From assembly GCF_042654345.1 (NCBI RefSeq), contig NZ_JBHSGB010000006.1:434001-498000 (forward strand): a stretch of DNA of 64,000 bases. Direction: 5' to 3'. A program made the position numbers and the translations under genes. Position 1 is the first letter of the stretch; each line of letters begins with the position of its first letter. The notes under the pieces were generated by a model. That model was not told where the DNA came from. It made no database searches and saw only the letters and a program-made list of their open reading frames with translations. The DNA is from Pararheinheimera marina. Lineage in GTDB: Bacteria; Pseudomonadota; Gammaproteobacteria; Enterobacterales; Alteromonadaceae. Positions 16,901-25,460 of this stretch are shown here, in pieces.

Positions 16901-17311
16901 TTAACGTGATGGCCCTTCGACCAACAACAGCGCCAAACGCCGCACCACGGGTAACACCACCAGCACCACAGGGAAAGCGACCATCCAGGAGATGCCCCAG
17001 GCACCTAACCATGTATGCAGCAGCTCCGGGCTCAGGCCAATGCTTTTAATGGTGGCCACTAACGACACAATGCAGCTCATCAGCAATGACAGTAAAAAAG
17101 GCATCACAATGCCCAATTTATACCCAAGTGACCTCAAGATGCGAGTTTCAGAGCCCTTGGGCGGGGCTAAAAGCGCTTTATGCCGCGTTAACTGTTGTCG
17201 CTTTAGAACCACTAAAGCGTCCAACAGCAGCCTTGCCTAAAGCGCTTTTATCTCCCGCTGAATTCTGCTTCTTGAAGTTACTTGGGTATATGTATGCGGT
17301 AACTTCTTCAT
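16901..17311 (-). pseudogene. DUF2798 membrane protein gene interrupted by a MITE
   Basis: The downstream part encodes a two-helix DUF2798 protein (from KLGIVMPFLLSLLMSC to PVVRRLALLLVEGP). The natural start appears to be the ATG at 17311, giving MKKLPHT, 7 nt after the ABM gene stop. A palindromic element of about 168 bp then separates this start from YKLGIVMPF. Both halves are still in the same frame, but the inserted DNA brings a TAG after 24 codons. An ATG inside the element at 17224 could allow a chimaeric 107-residue product with a foreign N-terminus. Removing the insert rejoins HT and YKLGIV at a TAT codon. DUF2798 function is unknown. Confidence 0.82.
17119..17290. mobile_element. Palindromic MITE-like element (about 168 bp plus TA-type target)
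   Basis: The 24-bp ends TATACCCAAGTGACCTCAAG… and its inverted partner match in 21 of 24 positions. Inside, AAAAGCGCTTTA and TAAAGCGCTTTTA form further inverted arms, so nearly the whole element can fold into one long stem. There is no transposase frame. The duplicated TATA/TA at the ends and the cleanly split DUF2798 gene indicate insertion at a TA-rich target. The parent transposon is not in the window. Confidence 0.8.
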
Positions 17312-17318
17312 AGGGTTC

Positions 17319-17672
17319 TCAATAACCTAATTGCGGGGCGTCAAAGTGTTCGGGTTCGTCGGAGTAAATACAGACATTCCAGTCGGCTGCCAGGCCGTCT
17401 TCAGCCAGGCAATAACGCTGGAAAAACTCTTTAATTTCATTACGCTGACAATGCGCTTCAAAACTGGCCAAGTCCGCCCAAATTTCATTAAACACAATAG
17501 GAAAACTGCTGCCGGGTGCAAAGTCACTCTGAACCTGACGGGTCACCCGGTACTGCAGGCAGCCATCTTCGCGCAAGGTATTCGGCTCCAGGCTTTGCAG
17601 CACCTGAAACAACTCTGATGCTTTGCCCGGCTTGGGCTGAAACTGGGCAATGCAATAGACTTTCTTTGACAT
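17319..17672 (-). CDS. Antibiotic biosynthesis monooxygenase (ABM) domain protein
   Basis: A 117-residue protein with the ABM ferredoxin-like dimeric fold: QFQPKPGKASELFQVLQSL, then TLREDGCLQYRV, then IVFNEIWADLASFEAH. The ATG at 17672 has AAGGAG 5 nt upstream and starts 10 bp after the pseudouridine synthase stop. Longer frames overlap that gene and are rejected. ABM proteins include quinone and polyketide monooxygenases and heme-degrading enzymes; small solo members are often of unknown substrate. The DUF2798 gene begins 7 nt downstream, so the two formed an operon before the MITE insertion. Confidence 0.85.
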   Translation of the reverse strand: MSKKVYCIAQFQPKPGKASELFQVLQSLEPNTLREDGCLQYRVTRQVQSDFAPGSSFPIVFNEIWADLASFEAHCQRNEIKEFFQRYCLAEDGLAADWNVCIYSDEPEHFDAPQLGY

Positions 17673-17682
17673 GCGGACTCCT

Positions 17683-18588
17683 TTAAAGCGGCCAGCTTTG
17701 CAGCTGACGGCTGGATTGAAATTGATGTTCCGCCCCACTGATAGGGTCGGTAAAATGCAAACGCTGCGCCAGCAGCTGTAACGGCTGACTGAAATTGCCG
17801 CGCTGTTTCGGCTGCAACTGGGGGTAATATTTGTCCCATAAAATGGGGCAGCCAATCTGCTGCATATGCAGACGCAGCTGATGGGTTTTGCCGGTATGGG
17901 GGCAGAGTTCAAATAAACCAAGGTGCTCGCGGCAAGCCACCAGACTCAGGCTGGAATCGGCATTGACGTCACCAGCCCACTGGCGCATTAAAAAACGCGG
18001 CTCCGATTTTTCAATACGGTTTTGCACCCGCCACTGCATGGGCAAGTCGGCCTGTTGCAGCGCTGGAGGCAATTCGGCAACCGCCTGATAGGTCTTTTCT
18101 ACTTTGCCTTCAGCAAACAGCTGGTAATAGGCCGCCCGGCTTTGCGGGTTGCAGGAAAATAACACCAGACCAGCGGTTTCATTGTCGAGCCGGTGCACCG
18201 GCACTAAATCTGTCAGGCCGGTGTCGCGTTTTAACCGCTCCAGCAGACATTCATTCACGAAATCACCACCTGGGATCACCGGCAGAAAATGCGGCTTGCA
18301 GGCCAACACAATATGCTCGTCACGGTACAGTAACTGATGCTCAAAGGGGATCTGGGGCTCGATGGTCACTTCACGAAAATAACAAACGCGGCGGCTTGGT
18401 TTGAACAGGGTGTCAGGCGTAATAGGCTCGCCGCTGTCATACCAATACACTTTGCCGTCCAGCACACGTTGCTGCCATACCTGCGGTGCAATGCGGTGAA
18501 AATGCGCACATAAAAAGGCCAATACAGTACGCCAGCCCTGATCGCTGGCTGGTAAAGTAATTTCTGACGGGGTATTGGCTTTGCTCAC
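17683..18588 (-). CDS. RluA-family pseudouridine synthase
   Basis: A 301-residue protein of the RluA family. The catalytic motif HRLDNETAGL contains the essential Asp. Other family blocks include HKPxFLPV-like KPHFLPVIPGG, KTYQAV and HTGKTHQLRLHMQQIGCPI. It would isomerise uridine in rRNA or tRNA; the exact target cannot be told. The start is GTG at 18588, preceded by GGAGG. A 6-bp inverted repeat (GCGCCT/AGGCGC) spans this ribosome site and could mask it. Confidence 0.9.
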   Translation of the reverse strand: MSKANTPSEITLPASDQGWRTVLAFLCAHFHRIAPQVWQQRVLDGKVYWYDSGEPITPDTLFKPSRRVCYFREVTIEPQIPFEHQLLYRDEHIVLACKPHFLPVIPGGDFVNECLLERLKRDTGLTDLVPVHRLDNETAGLVLFSCNPQSRAAYYQLFAEGKVEKTYQAVAELPPALQQADLPMQWRVQNRIEKSEPRFLMRQWAGDVNADSSLSLVACREHLGLFELCPHTGKTHQLRLHMQQIGCPILWDKYYPQLQPKQRGNFSQPLQLLAQRLHFTDPISGAEHQFQSSRQLQSWPL

Positions 18589-18643
18589 AGCGCCTCCGGG
18601 ATTGAAGGCGCGTAGTTAACCGATTTTTACCGGCCGGATCAAG

Positions 18644-19201
18644 TTATTCGCCAGATTTGAACTTAGCCAGCGGTAACATGCGGTATAAGGTATTGTCTTT
18701 GCGACCATAGTGGTGCCACAGGGCCATCAGCGCATGGCCACCAATCAGGTAGTAGCCCAAGGTGGCTCCCAGCTTGTGCACGTCTTCCAGTTGATGAGCC
18801 AACTCACTGTCTTCACCGGTCAGCAGAGGGACTGACAGCCCCCAGAACTGAAAATCGTGACCTTCCAGGCTCAGCACCAGATACCCCAACAGGATCATGC
18901 CCAGCATCCAGCCATAAATCAGCAGATGGCCAAGGCCTGTCAGGCGCTGCGCCAACATCGTCGGGCTCGGTACTATGGGCGGGGCTTTATCCAGCAAGCG
19001 CGCCAGCACACGAAAACCGGTCAACAACAATAAGGTCAATGCCAGGCTGTAATGCAAAGCTTTGACTAAATCCCTGGCATCACTGCCCCGCTCAAACAAG
19101 CTACGGCTTTCCATCGACAGGTAGACCAACACCATCAGAATCAGACTGAGCCAATGCAAACCAATAATGACCGAACTGTACTTTGTACTTTGACTGCTCA
19201 T
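18644..19201 (-). CDS. Cytochrome b561 family protein
   Basis: A 185-residue di-heme membrane cytochrome of the bacterial b561 (YodB-like) family. Four membrane segments are seen. Candidate axial histidines occur in IGLHWLSL, KALHYSLAL and the late LIGGHALMALWHHY segment. The family moves electrons between the quinone pool and other carriers, sometimes with a periplasmic superoxide-oxidase role. It precedes the pseudouridine synthase but is separated by 55 bp, so co-transcription is uncertain. Confidence 0.9.
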   Translation of the reverse strand: MSSQSTKYSSVIIGLHWLSLILMVLVYLSMESRSLFERGSDARDLVKALHYSLALTLLLLTGFRVLARLLDKAPPIVPSPTMLAQRLTGLGHLLIYGWMLGMILLGYLVLSLEGHDFQFWGLSVPLLTGEDSELAHQLEDVHKLGATLGYYLIGGHALMALWHHYGRKDNTLYRMLPLAKFKSGE

Positions 19202-19240
19202 TGCATTTCATCCTTTCGTTTTTTTTCAGTCTAACCCGGC

Positions 19241-20515
19241 TCAGCTTAAGGCAAACTTAAAGCTCAGCCCAGCCATGACCACCAACAACAAGCTGACAGC
19301 GGCAATTTTGGCGGCCAGACTGCGGCTGCCCGACACCAGCACCATGGCTGTTTTCACCAGCGTGTTACTGACACAGGCCAATAAGATAGCCTGAGCCGCC
19401 AGTTGCGCCTGCTGTTGCCGCCCAGCGAAATCGGCCATCGACAAGCTGATGGCATCCACATCGGTCAGGCCGGCCAGGGCCGACAACCATAACACCCCCT
19501 GACCAGGCAGGTAATGCTCCACCAGTTTGACAGCCAACAGTACGCCAGCAAACAACAAACCAAACTGGATGGCCGACCAGAGGCTGAACGGGTTCTGCAC
19601 CGGCAGCCTGGCGGTCGCAACCGGAGCCAGCCGGCTGTTGCCATGCCAGAACAACAACACAGCGGCAGTCGCACACAACAGGGCCATCAAGCCAAGCGAC
19701 CAGGCCAGTTGCTGCAGCAAGGGTAAATACAGCGCCGAGCAAATTAACAGCACCCGCAAAAACATTACTGCCCAGGACAATAAAATGCCGCCAGCCAGGT
19801 GGTCTGCCGCCAGCTCGTCACTTTGTTGTTTACTGCTGCGGGCAAAAGATAAGGTCGCGGCGGTGGAAGAAACCAGCCCGCCGGTTAAGCCGGTGACAGC
19901 ACTGCCTTTGACTGAGCCTAACGAGCGCACGGCCAGATAGCCGACCAGCGACAAGGCTGAAATCAGGATCACCAGTAGCCAGAGTTTATAAGGATTCAGC
20001 GCCTGCCAGGGGTCTATGGCCTGATTGGGTAATAAGGGCAACACAATAAAGCTGGCGATCAAAAGTTTGAGCATGGCAAACAGGTCACCAGAATCCAGCT
20101 TACCGACCAGGCCATGCAAAGGGTCACGAAATGCCAGCACCGCCGAGGTTAAAATCGCCAGTGCAACGGCAAGCTCGGCATAGCCAAGCACCACAGCGCC
20201 GCCCAACAGACAGACCGTAATAGCCGCCAGTTCGCTGGTCAGCCCCAGCCTGCTTTGTTCAGTTTTGTTTTCCAGCCAGTAGGAGCTCAGCACCAGCGCC
20301 GTCACCGCCAGTAACGCCATCGCAAAAATCCACAACTGGCCGGTTTGCATGCCCAACCAGGCACTGACCGCCCCCATTTGTGAAAACAGGATATAAGTGC
20401 GGATACCGGCAAAACTGCGCGGATGTTCGCTGTTTTTATGCTTTTCCCGCTCCAGACCGACCAAAGCGCCCAGCAATAAGGCGATTATAAAATGTTGTAC
20501 TATGGACAAATCCAT
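19241..20515 (-). CDS. MgtC/SapB-DUF4010 membrane protein
   Basis: A 424-residue, very hydrophobic protein. The first part is an MgtC/SapB-like domain (QHFIIALLLGALVGLEREK, then FAGIRTYILFS), the rest a DUF4010 domain (GLTGGLVSSTAATLSFAR and ALAGLTDVDAISLSMAD). About 11 to 12 membrane segments are visible. Its function is not established; the fused-domain family has been linked to ion or osmotic handling by association only. It appears to be transcribed alone. Confidence 0.88.
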   Translation of the reverse strand: MDLSIVQHFIIALLLGALVGLEREKHKNSEHPRSFAGIRTYILFSQMGAVSAWLGMQTGQLWIFAMALLAVTALVLSSYWLENKTEQSRLGLTSELAAITVCLLGGAVVLGYAELAVALAILTSAVLAFRDPLHGLVGKLDSGDLFAMLKLLIASFIVLPLLPNQAIDPWQALNPYKLWLLVILISALSLVGYLAVRSLGSVKGSAVTGLTGGLVSSTAATLSFARSSKQQSDELAADHLAGGILLSWAVMFLRVLLICSALYLPLLQQLAWSLGLMALLCATAAVLLFWHGNSRLAPVATARLPVQNPFSLWSAIQFGLLFAGVLLAVKLVEHYLPGQGVLWLSALAGLTDVDAISLSMADFAGRQQQAQLAAQAILLACVSNTLVKTAMVLVSGSRSLAAKIAAVSLLLVVMAGLSFKFALS

Positions 20516-20588
20516 TAAAAGACCCTATCAGCCTTACCTACTTTTTCAACTGGCTTCACTCTACCAGAACAGGTTAAAAAAATAGCGG

Positions 20589-21587
20589 TTAAAACTTAGC
20601 CCCCAAGCTGATTTTCTGGCTGAGATCTCTGCTGTCCAGCTTTTGATCAGCCATTCCCGGCAGACGAAAATCAATGCGGCTCCAGTCCAATACCCAGCTG
20701 TAACTCAGGCTGACACTATCTGTCAGATGGTAACGCACACCGGTACTTGCATTGATTTCACCATCAAAATACAAAAAGCGGACAGGTTGATTCAGATGCT
20801 TCAACAGGTACCCTTCGCTGTACCACTCCAGCGCCGTATCCGCCCAACGATAACGCAAGTCCCAGTCCAACTGACTGAATTTCAGCGTCACCGAACTGTC
20901 CCCATCCAGTAACAACTCCAGCAGAGGCTGCTGGCGAAAGCTGCTGTGCTTCACGCCCAACAACACAACCAGCTCCGCCCTGGCCTGGTCCGTATCCACA
21001 AAGCTGTAGCCCAACCCTGAACTCAGATCGAGGTTCTTGTAGTCAGTTGTCAGGTAGTTGTAACCATAATCAGCCTTGGTACGCCAGAAAAACGCCTCAG
21101 CAAAAAAGTAGTCAATACCAGGGGTCACATTGTATTTGTGTGCTTTTTCAACAGCATTGCTGGTTTCGTAATCGTACTTAGTATCCAGATTGGCCCGCAG
21201 CTGCTGCCAGCGCAGTTCGGACGACGACACAAAACCTAAGGTATCCAGGCTGTTTTCGTTACGGCGGCTGGACGCCGATAAATCGACCCTGTGTTGATGT
21301 TCAATGCCGTCAGGCTTGTTGCTCGCTATTTCCACGGCGGCCACTGGCAGACTGGCGCCAGTGACGTCAGGTTGAACAGTCGTAAGCTCAGGCAAACTGC
21401 TTTTAATATGCAGGCGTTGGATCACCAGCTCACCTGCGTAGCTGGTCGCTAGCACCAATTCGCTGTCACTGTAACGGACCAGGGTGCCACTGATGCTATC
21501 GCCATTGTCTAATTTCAGCTGCAACTCAGTGGCCAGCCCGGGCAGCACAATCACAGCCAGCCACAAACATAGTCCTTGTTTCCACAT
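20589..21587 (-). CDS. DUF481 (YdiY-like) outer-membrane protein
   Basis: A 332-residue protein with a signal peptide (residues 1 to about 20, ending GLATE). An N-terminal beta-rich part with LDNGDSISGTLVRYSDSEL resembles a small adaptor domain. The C-terminal DUF481 domain is built of alternating beta-strands ending SQKISLGAKF, consistent with an outer-membrane barrel. YdiY relatives are called salt-induced outer-membrane proteins, but their role is unknown. Its upstream region is shared with the divergent ArsR gene. Confidence 0.85.
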   Translation of the reverse strand: MWKQGLCLWLAVIVLPGLATELQLKLDNGDSISGTLVRYSDSELVLATSYAGELVIQRLHIKSSLPELTTVQPDVTGASLPVAAVEIASNKPDGIEHQHRVDLSASSRRNENSLDTLGFVSSSELRWQQLRANLDTKYDYETSNAVEKAHKYNVTPGIDYFFAEAFFWRTKADYGYNYLTTDYKNLDLSSGLGYSFVDTDQARAELVVLLGVKHSSFRQQPLLELLLDGDSSVTLKFSQLDWDLRYRWADTALEWYSEGYLLKHLNQPVRFLYFDGEINASTGVRYHLTDSVSLSYSWVLDWSRIDFRLPGMADQKLDSRDLSQKISLGAKF

Positions 21588-21717
21588 AACTCAGGCCATT
21601 TATTGCTCAGAACTTCAGCTTAACCAAGAGCTTAGCAAATAGAAACGACTGCCACTCTGGTTAAATTTATACCTGTCAGTAAAAAATAGTCCATCCCGGC
21701 CCTTGAATATCGAACAG

Positions 21718-21745
21718 TCGCGATATATATATCGTTATATCGCGA
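21718..21745 (+). promoter_or_regulatory. Palindromic operator upstream of the ArsR-family gene
   Basis: The 9-bp arms TCGCGATAT (21718-21726) and ATATCGCGA (21737-21745) flank a 10-bp AT-rich spacer. The site ends 19 bp before the chosen ArsR start. Its position and symmetry fit an autoregulatory operator of the downstream ArsR-type repressor, controlling itself and the Old Yellow Enzyme. Confidence 0.72.
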
Positions 21746-21764
21746 TATGCACAATGGAAGACTC

Positions 21765-22070
21765 ATGAGCACTGTCAGTCTGGATGAGATGTTTAAAGCC
21801 TTATCCCATCCGGTGCGGCGGGACATTCTGCATTGGTTGAAGCAGCCAGAGCTGTATTTTGCCGATCAGGAGCACCCGCTGTCACTGGGGGTTTGCGCCG
21901 GAAAAATTGAACGCAAAACCGGGCTGTCGCAGTCAACGGTGTCGGCCCATCTGGCCACGCTGCAGCGGGCAGGCCTGGTCAGTAGTAAAAAAGTCGGCCA
22001 GTGGAATTTCTTTTGCCGCAACGAAGAGCAAATTCAGCAGTTGCTGAACCAATTGACGCAGGATTTATAA
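21765..22070 (+). CDS. ArsR-family transcriptional regulator
   Basis: A 101-residue winged-helix protein: FKALSHPVRRDILHWL, then a recognition region TGLSQSTVSAHLATLQRAGLV. The ATG at 21765 follows GGAAG; an ATG at 21747 falls inside the putative operator and is rejected. It carries a single cysteine in the LGVCAGKI segment and another near the C-terminus (FFCRNEE), which could serve redox or electrophile sensing. Only 10 bp separate it from the Old Yellow Enzyme gene, so it is probably a repressor of its own operon that responds to an electrophile (inference). Confidence 0.9.
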   Translation: MSTVSLDEMFKALSHPVRRDILHWLKQPELYFADQEHPLSLGVCAGKIERKTGLSQSTVSAHLATLQRAGLVSSKKVGQWNFFCRNEEQIQQLLNQLTQDL

Positions 22071-22080
22071 CGGAGTTTGT

Positions 22081-23130
22081 ATGACCACTATTTTTGACCC
22101 TGTCACCCTGGGTGATTTAACCCTGAAAAACCGTATTGTGATGGCGCCTTTAACCCGCAGCCGTGCCAGCGAAGGCCGGGTGCCGAATGCACTGATGGCG
22201 GAGTACTATGCCCAGCGCTCAGGCGCAGGTCTGATCCTGACGGAAGCCACCTCGGTGACTCCGATGGGGGTCGGATACCCGGACACCCCAGGCATTTGGT
22301 CAGCCGAACAAACCCAGGGCTGGAAAGCCATCACCGAAGCTGTGCATGCCAACAACAGCCGGATCTTTTTACAGCTGTGGCATGTTGGCCGTATTTCCGA
22401 CCCGCTGTATTTAAACGGTGAGTTGCCAGTTGCGCCCAGCGCGATCAAACCAGCTGGCCATGTCAGCCTGGTTCGGCCAATCAAAGATTTTGTCACCCCA
22501 CGCGCTTTAAGGCTGGAAGAACTTGCTCAGGTGGTAGCGGACTACAAACAAGGCGCCATCAATGCCAAAGCGGCAGGCTTTGACGGCGTGCATGTGCATG
22601 GTGCCAATGGTTACCTGCTCGACCAGTTCTTGCAGGATTCCACCAATAAGCGTGACGACCAGTACGGCGGTTCCATTGAAAACCGCGCCCGCCTGCTGCT
22701 GGAAGTGGTGGACGCTTGTATTGACGTCTGGGGCAAAGACCGGGTGGCGGTGCATCTGTCACCACGGATGGACGCACATGACATGGGCGACTCCACGCCA
22801 GCTGACACCTTTGGTTACGTGGCGCAGCAGTTAGGTCAACGTGGTATTGCCTTTATTTCCACCCGCGAGCATGCGGCTGACGACAGCCTGACACCAACCC
22901 TGAAGCAAGCCTTTGGTGGCCCGGTGATTGCCAATGAAGGTTTTAACAAAGAGCTTGCTAATCAATGGATTGCCGCAGGCAAAGCCGATGCCATCGCCTT
23001 TGGTGTGCCTTTTATTGCCAACCCGGATCTGCCAAAACGGCTGGAGCTGGATGCGCCGCTGAATGCAGCCCGCCCTGAGCTGTTTTACGCCAAAGGCGCT
23101 GAAGGTTATACCGACTACCCGACGCTGTAA
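22081..23130 (+). CDS. nemA: Old Yellow Enzyme family alkene reductase (NemA-like)
   Basis: A 349-residue FMN enzyme of the OYE family, using NAD(P)H to reduce activated C=C bonds, nitroaromatics or nitrate esters. Visible motifs are the N-terminal KNRIVMAPLTRSRA, the substrate-binding HxxN pair H173/N176 in VHGANGYLLDQFLQ, and DDQYGGSIENRARLLLEV. Thr27-type flavin-tuning residue is in the PLTRSR motif (T25). Length is normal. It is co-transcribed with the ArsR gene upstream, giving an electrophile-inducible detoxification unit. The gene symbol is by similarity only. Confidence 0.93.
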   Translation: MTTIFDPVTLGDLTLKNRIVMAPLTRSRASEGRVPNALMAEYYAQRSGAGLILTEATSVTPMGVGYPDTPGIWSAEQTQGWKAITEAVHANNSRIFLQLWHVGRISDPLYLNGELPVAPSAIKPAGHVSLVRPIKDFVTPRALRLEELAQVVADYKQGAINAKAAGFDGVHVHGANGYLLDQFLQDSTNKRDDQYGGSIENRARLLLEVVDACIDVWGKDRVAVHLSPRMDAHDMGDSTPADTFGYVAQQLGQRGIAFISTREHAADDSLTPTLKQAFGGPVIANEGFNKELANQWIAAGKADAIAFGVPFIANPDLPKRLELDAPLNAARPELFYAKGAEGYTDYPTL

Positions 23131-23186
23131 GCGACAACACGCAACCCCTGCGCTCTGAACGGCGCCGGGGTTGCCAGCCATAGCGG

Positions 23187-25253
23187 TTAATAGCGGTAAC
23201 TCACTGTGGCTCTTACACTTCTGGGTTCAACCGGGTGATAATGCAAATCCTCCACGCCTTCTTCAGCTTCACCTGGCAGCCGTGAGCTGTACCAGTAATC
23301 AATGTCATGGTCGTAGCTGTTTAGCAGATTCAGCACGTCAAGCTTTAGATCCCAGCCCGTCAGACGGTAGCCCAGCGACAGATTGACCAGGCTGGTGGCG
23401 TCTGCTTCATGCTGCTTTGCACTGTCAAGAATGCGTTTACCCAGATAACGCAGCCTGGCACTGGCATAAAAGCCTGAGTCGGCCGGCTGGTAGGTCACGC
23501 CTGCGCTCGCGACCCAAGGCACTGAACCATCCACGTAGCGGCCTTCTCCGGCCTCATCCTGACGAAAGCGGGCACTGGTCCAGGCAACTTCTGCATCCAG
23601 ACTCAGTCTGGGGTTGAGCCAGAGATAGGAAGCCAGTTCCAGTCCGTGGCGCCGTGACGCCCGGCTGGGTTCAGTGCTGCCTGCATCTCCGACATACAAC
23701 AGCTCCGAATCAAAATCCAAAGTCCAGAACGCGGCGGAGAAATTAATCCAGTCCGCGTCGTAATAACGCAGCCCGGCTTCAGCGCCTTCTGAGCGCACCA
23801 GCAGGTCAACCGGGCTGACTGCTTCACCGCTGAGCGGGTCCACATGAATGGTGGCGCCCCGAATATCATTGGAGTGAAAGCCCTGCCCCAGACTGCCATA
23901 GAGCTCAACATTGTCGCTGAGCAAATAGGACAAGCCGCCTTTGAAACTCAAAATCCCGTCGTCGCTGCGGCCACTGTTCAGCGCCGTATCGCTCTGAACC
24001 TCACCGGAAAAATAGTCATAACGCAGGCCCAGACGCAAGGTCAGCCACTCATTCAGTTCGGCTTCCAGATTGCTGAACAGCCCATTGGATAGCTCGTTGA
24101 CGGCATCGTCACGCACTGTGCCTGTGTACACACCTGCATTGGTGGTGTTCAGCGCCACTTTGCCAATATCGTCAAAGCGCAGCTCGTTGCCGAGGCTCAG
24201 CTCGGCCCGAACCTCGTCCAGCCACAAATGCCAGTGCCGGCTTAATTGACCACCCCAAACCTGACGCTGATCCAGCTGTTCAAACTGGTCACCGGCCAGC
24301 GGGTCGTTCAGCAGATAAGTAAAATCTGACAACAGGCGCAGTCTGGATTGGATCAAATAAGCGCTGGCCGACCAGTCATCGTCCTGATAATTTGCAGAGA
24401 GGCTGTACCTGCTGCTGTCGCCCCCCAAGCCGGTATCCAGTGAGCCATAGCGGTCAATCAGCCCGCTTTGTACCGCCCGTAAGGGAATTTGGTCGGCCGA
24501 TTGCCATTGGTTGTCATACGCCATCAGGCTGACCGACAACTGCCCGGCGCCCACTGTCGTCAGGTACCTGGTCAGCCAATTGAGTTTATGCACGTCTTCA
24601 TCCACATCAGTCCAGGGACCAGCGTAGGTTTGGAACTCTGCAGCATACAGCAGCCGCTCTCCCTGCCATTGCTGCTGCGCCGTCGCCAGGTAACGCTGGT
24701 AACCATAGCTACCCAGCGTCAGGCCCAGCTGCGGCGCGGCCAGTTGGTCGGCCAGGCTGATGCGGGCTGAACCCGAGCTGGCAAAATCACCGGCTCCGGC
24801 ATCATAAGGCCCTTTGGCGTAGCTGATTTGCCCAACCAGTTCAGGAATTAAGAAATTCACATCGGTGTAACCCTGACCATGGCCGTGGCTGCGCATATTG
24901 ACCGGCATACCATCGACATAGGTGGCGAAATCGGTGCCGTGGTCCAGGTTAAAACCCCGCAGAAAATACTGGTTGGCTTTGCCGGAGCCGCTGTGCTGTG
25001 TGACGATCATGCCGGGCACAAACTCCATAATTTCGCCGGTACGGGACAATGGCCGCAGCGCAATTTCTTCGGCAGACACCAGGCCCTGTGAGGCTGAGCT
25101 GCTAAGCCCAAGCAGATTCTGCTTACGGCCATAGACGCTGATTTGTTCTATCGCGTAATCCATCTGGCCTGTTGGGTCTGCCTTCACCGGCAACCACAGA
25201 CTTGCCGCGACCAAACCACATGCCAGCCCTACTTTGTTGTACAACCTATTCAT
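23187..25253 (-). CDS. TonB-dependent outer-membrane receptor
   Basis: A 688-residue TBDR. The start at 25253 gives a good signal peptide (MNRLYNKVGLACGLVAAS…, cleaved near VKA); a longer frame to 25313 would bury it. After the IEQISVYG TonB-box region the plug holds GSGKANQYFLRGFNLDHG and a conserved DGMPVNMRSHGHGQGYTD loop rich in His, seen in a TBDR subgroup of unknown ligand. The barrel ends in …VRATVSYRY. It is followed by no transporter gene, and a palindrome plus a 19-bp tandem repeat lie in its upstream region. Metal or organic ligand uptake is possible; no evidence decides. Confidence 0.92.
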   Translation of the reverse strand: MNRLYNKVGLACGLVAASLWLPVKADPTGQMDYAIEQISVYGRKQNLLGLSSSASQGLVSAEEIALRPLSRTGEIMEFVPGMIVTQHSGSGKANQYFLRGFNLDHGTDFATYVDGMPVNMRSHGHGQGYTDVNFLIPELVGQISYAKGPYDAGAGDFASSGSARISLADQLAAPQLGLTLGSYGYQRYLATAQQQWQGERLLYAAEFQTYAGPWTDVDEDVHKLNWLTRYLTTVGAGQLSVSLMAYDNQWQSADQIPLRAVQSGLIDRYGSLDTGLGGDSSRYSLSANYQDDDWSASAYLIQSRLRLLSDFTYLLNDPLAGDQFEQLDQRQVWGGQLSRHWHLWLDEVRAELSLGNELRFDDIGKVALNTTNAGVYTGTVRDDAVNELSNGLFSNLEAELNEWLTLRLGLRYDYFSGEVQSDTALNSGRSDDGILSFKGGLSYLLSDNVELYGSLGQGFHSNDIRGATIHVDPLSGEAVSPVDLLVRSEGAEAGLRYYDADWINFSAAFWTLDFDSELLYVGDAGSTEPSRASRRHGLELASYLWLNPRLSLDAEVAWTSARFRQDEAGEGRYVDGSVPWVASAGVTYQPADSGFYASARLRYLGKRILDSAKQHEADATSLVNLSLGYRLTGWDLKLDVLNLLNSYDHDIDYWYSSRLPGEAEEGVEDLHYHPVEPRSVRATVSYRY

Positions 25254-25340
25254 CTGAACCAGGACCCTGAAACGACTGCTGCGCACCCTAACCAATAGCC
25301 GCGGCGAATACAAACCCCGGCAGCCTAAAGTTCGTTAAAG

Positions 25341-25359
25341 TGGTCTGATAGCCAGACCA
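25341..25359 (-). promoter_or_regulatory. Inverted repeat, possible operator for the TBDR
   Basis: TGGTCTG and CAGACCA (7-bp arms, 5-bp spacer) form a perfect palindrome about 88 bp upstream of the TBDR start. TGGTCTG…CAGACCA half-sites recall GntR-family operators, but the spacing differs from the usual ones, so no regulator is assigned. Confidence 0.45.
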
Positions 25360-25396
25360 ATGCAAACCGAGCCTTATAATGCAAACCGAGCCTTAT
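25359..25396. repeat. 19-bp perfect tandem duplication
   Basis: AATGCAAACCGAGCCTTAT occurs twice head to tail with no spacer, abutting the palindrome at 25341-25359 and ending just before the peptidase terminator. It may be a recent slippage product or a pair of binding sites. Confidence 0.8.
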
Positions 25397-25403
25397 GATG
25401 CGG

Positions 25404-25437
25404 AAAAAAAACGCCAGCCTGATCAGGCTGGCGTTTG
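25404..25437 (-). terminator. Intrinsic terminator of the S46 peptidase gene
   Basis: Perfect stem AACGCCAGCCT / AGGCTGGCGTT with a GATC loop; on the minus strand it is followed by a run of T residues. It begins about 25 bp past the peptidase stop codon. Confidence 0.9.
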
Positions 25438-25460
25438 TCATGTTGCTGAGTGTACAGTGC

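Noticed and set aside
25254..25400. A Fur box upstream of the TBDR
   Set aside because: Nothing like the 19-bp GATAATGATAATCATTATC pattern is present.
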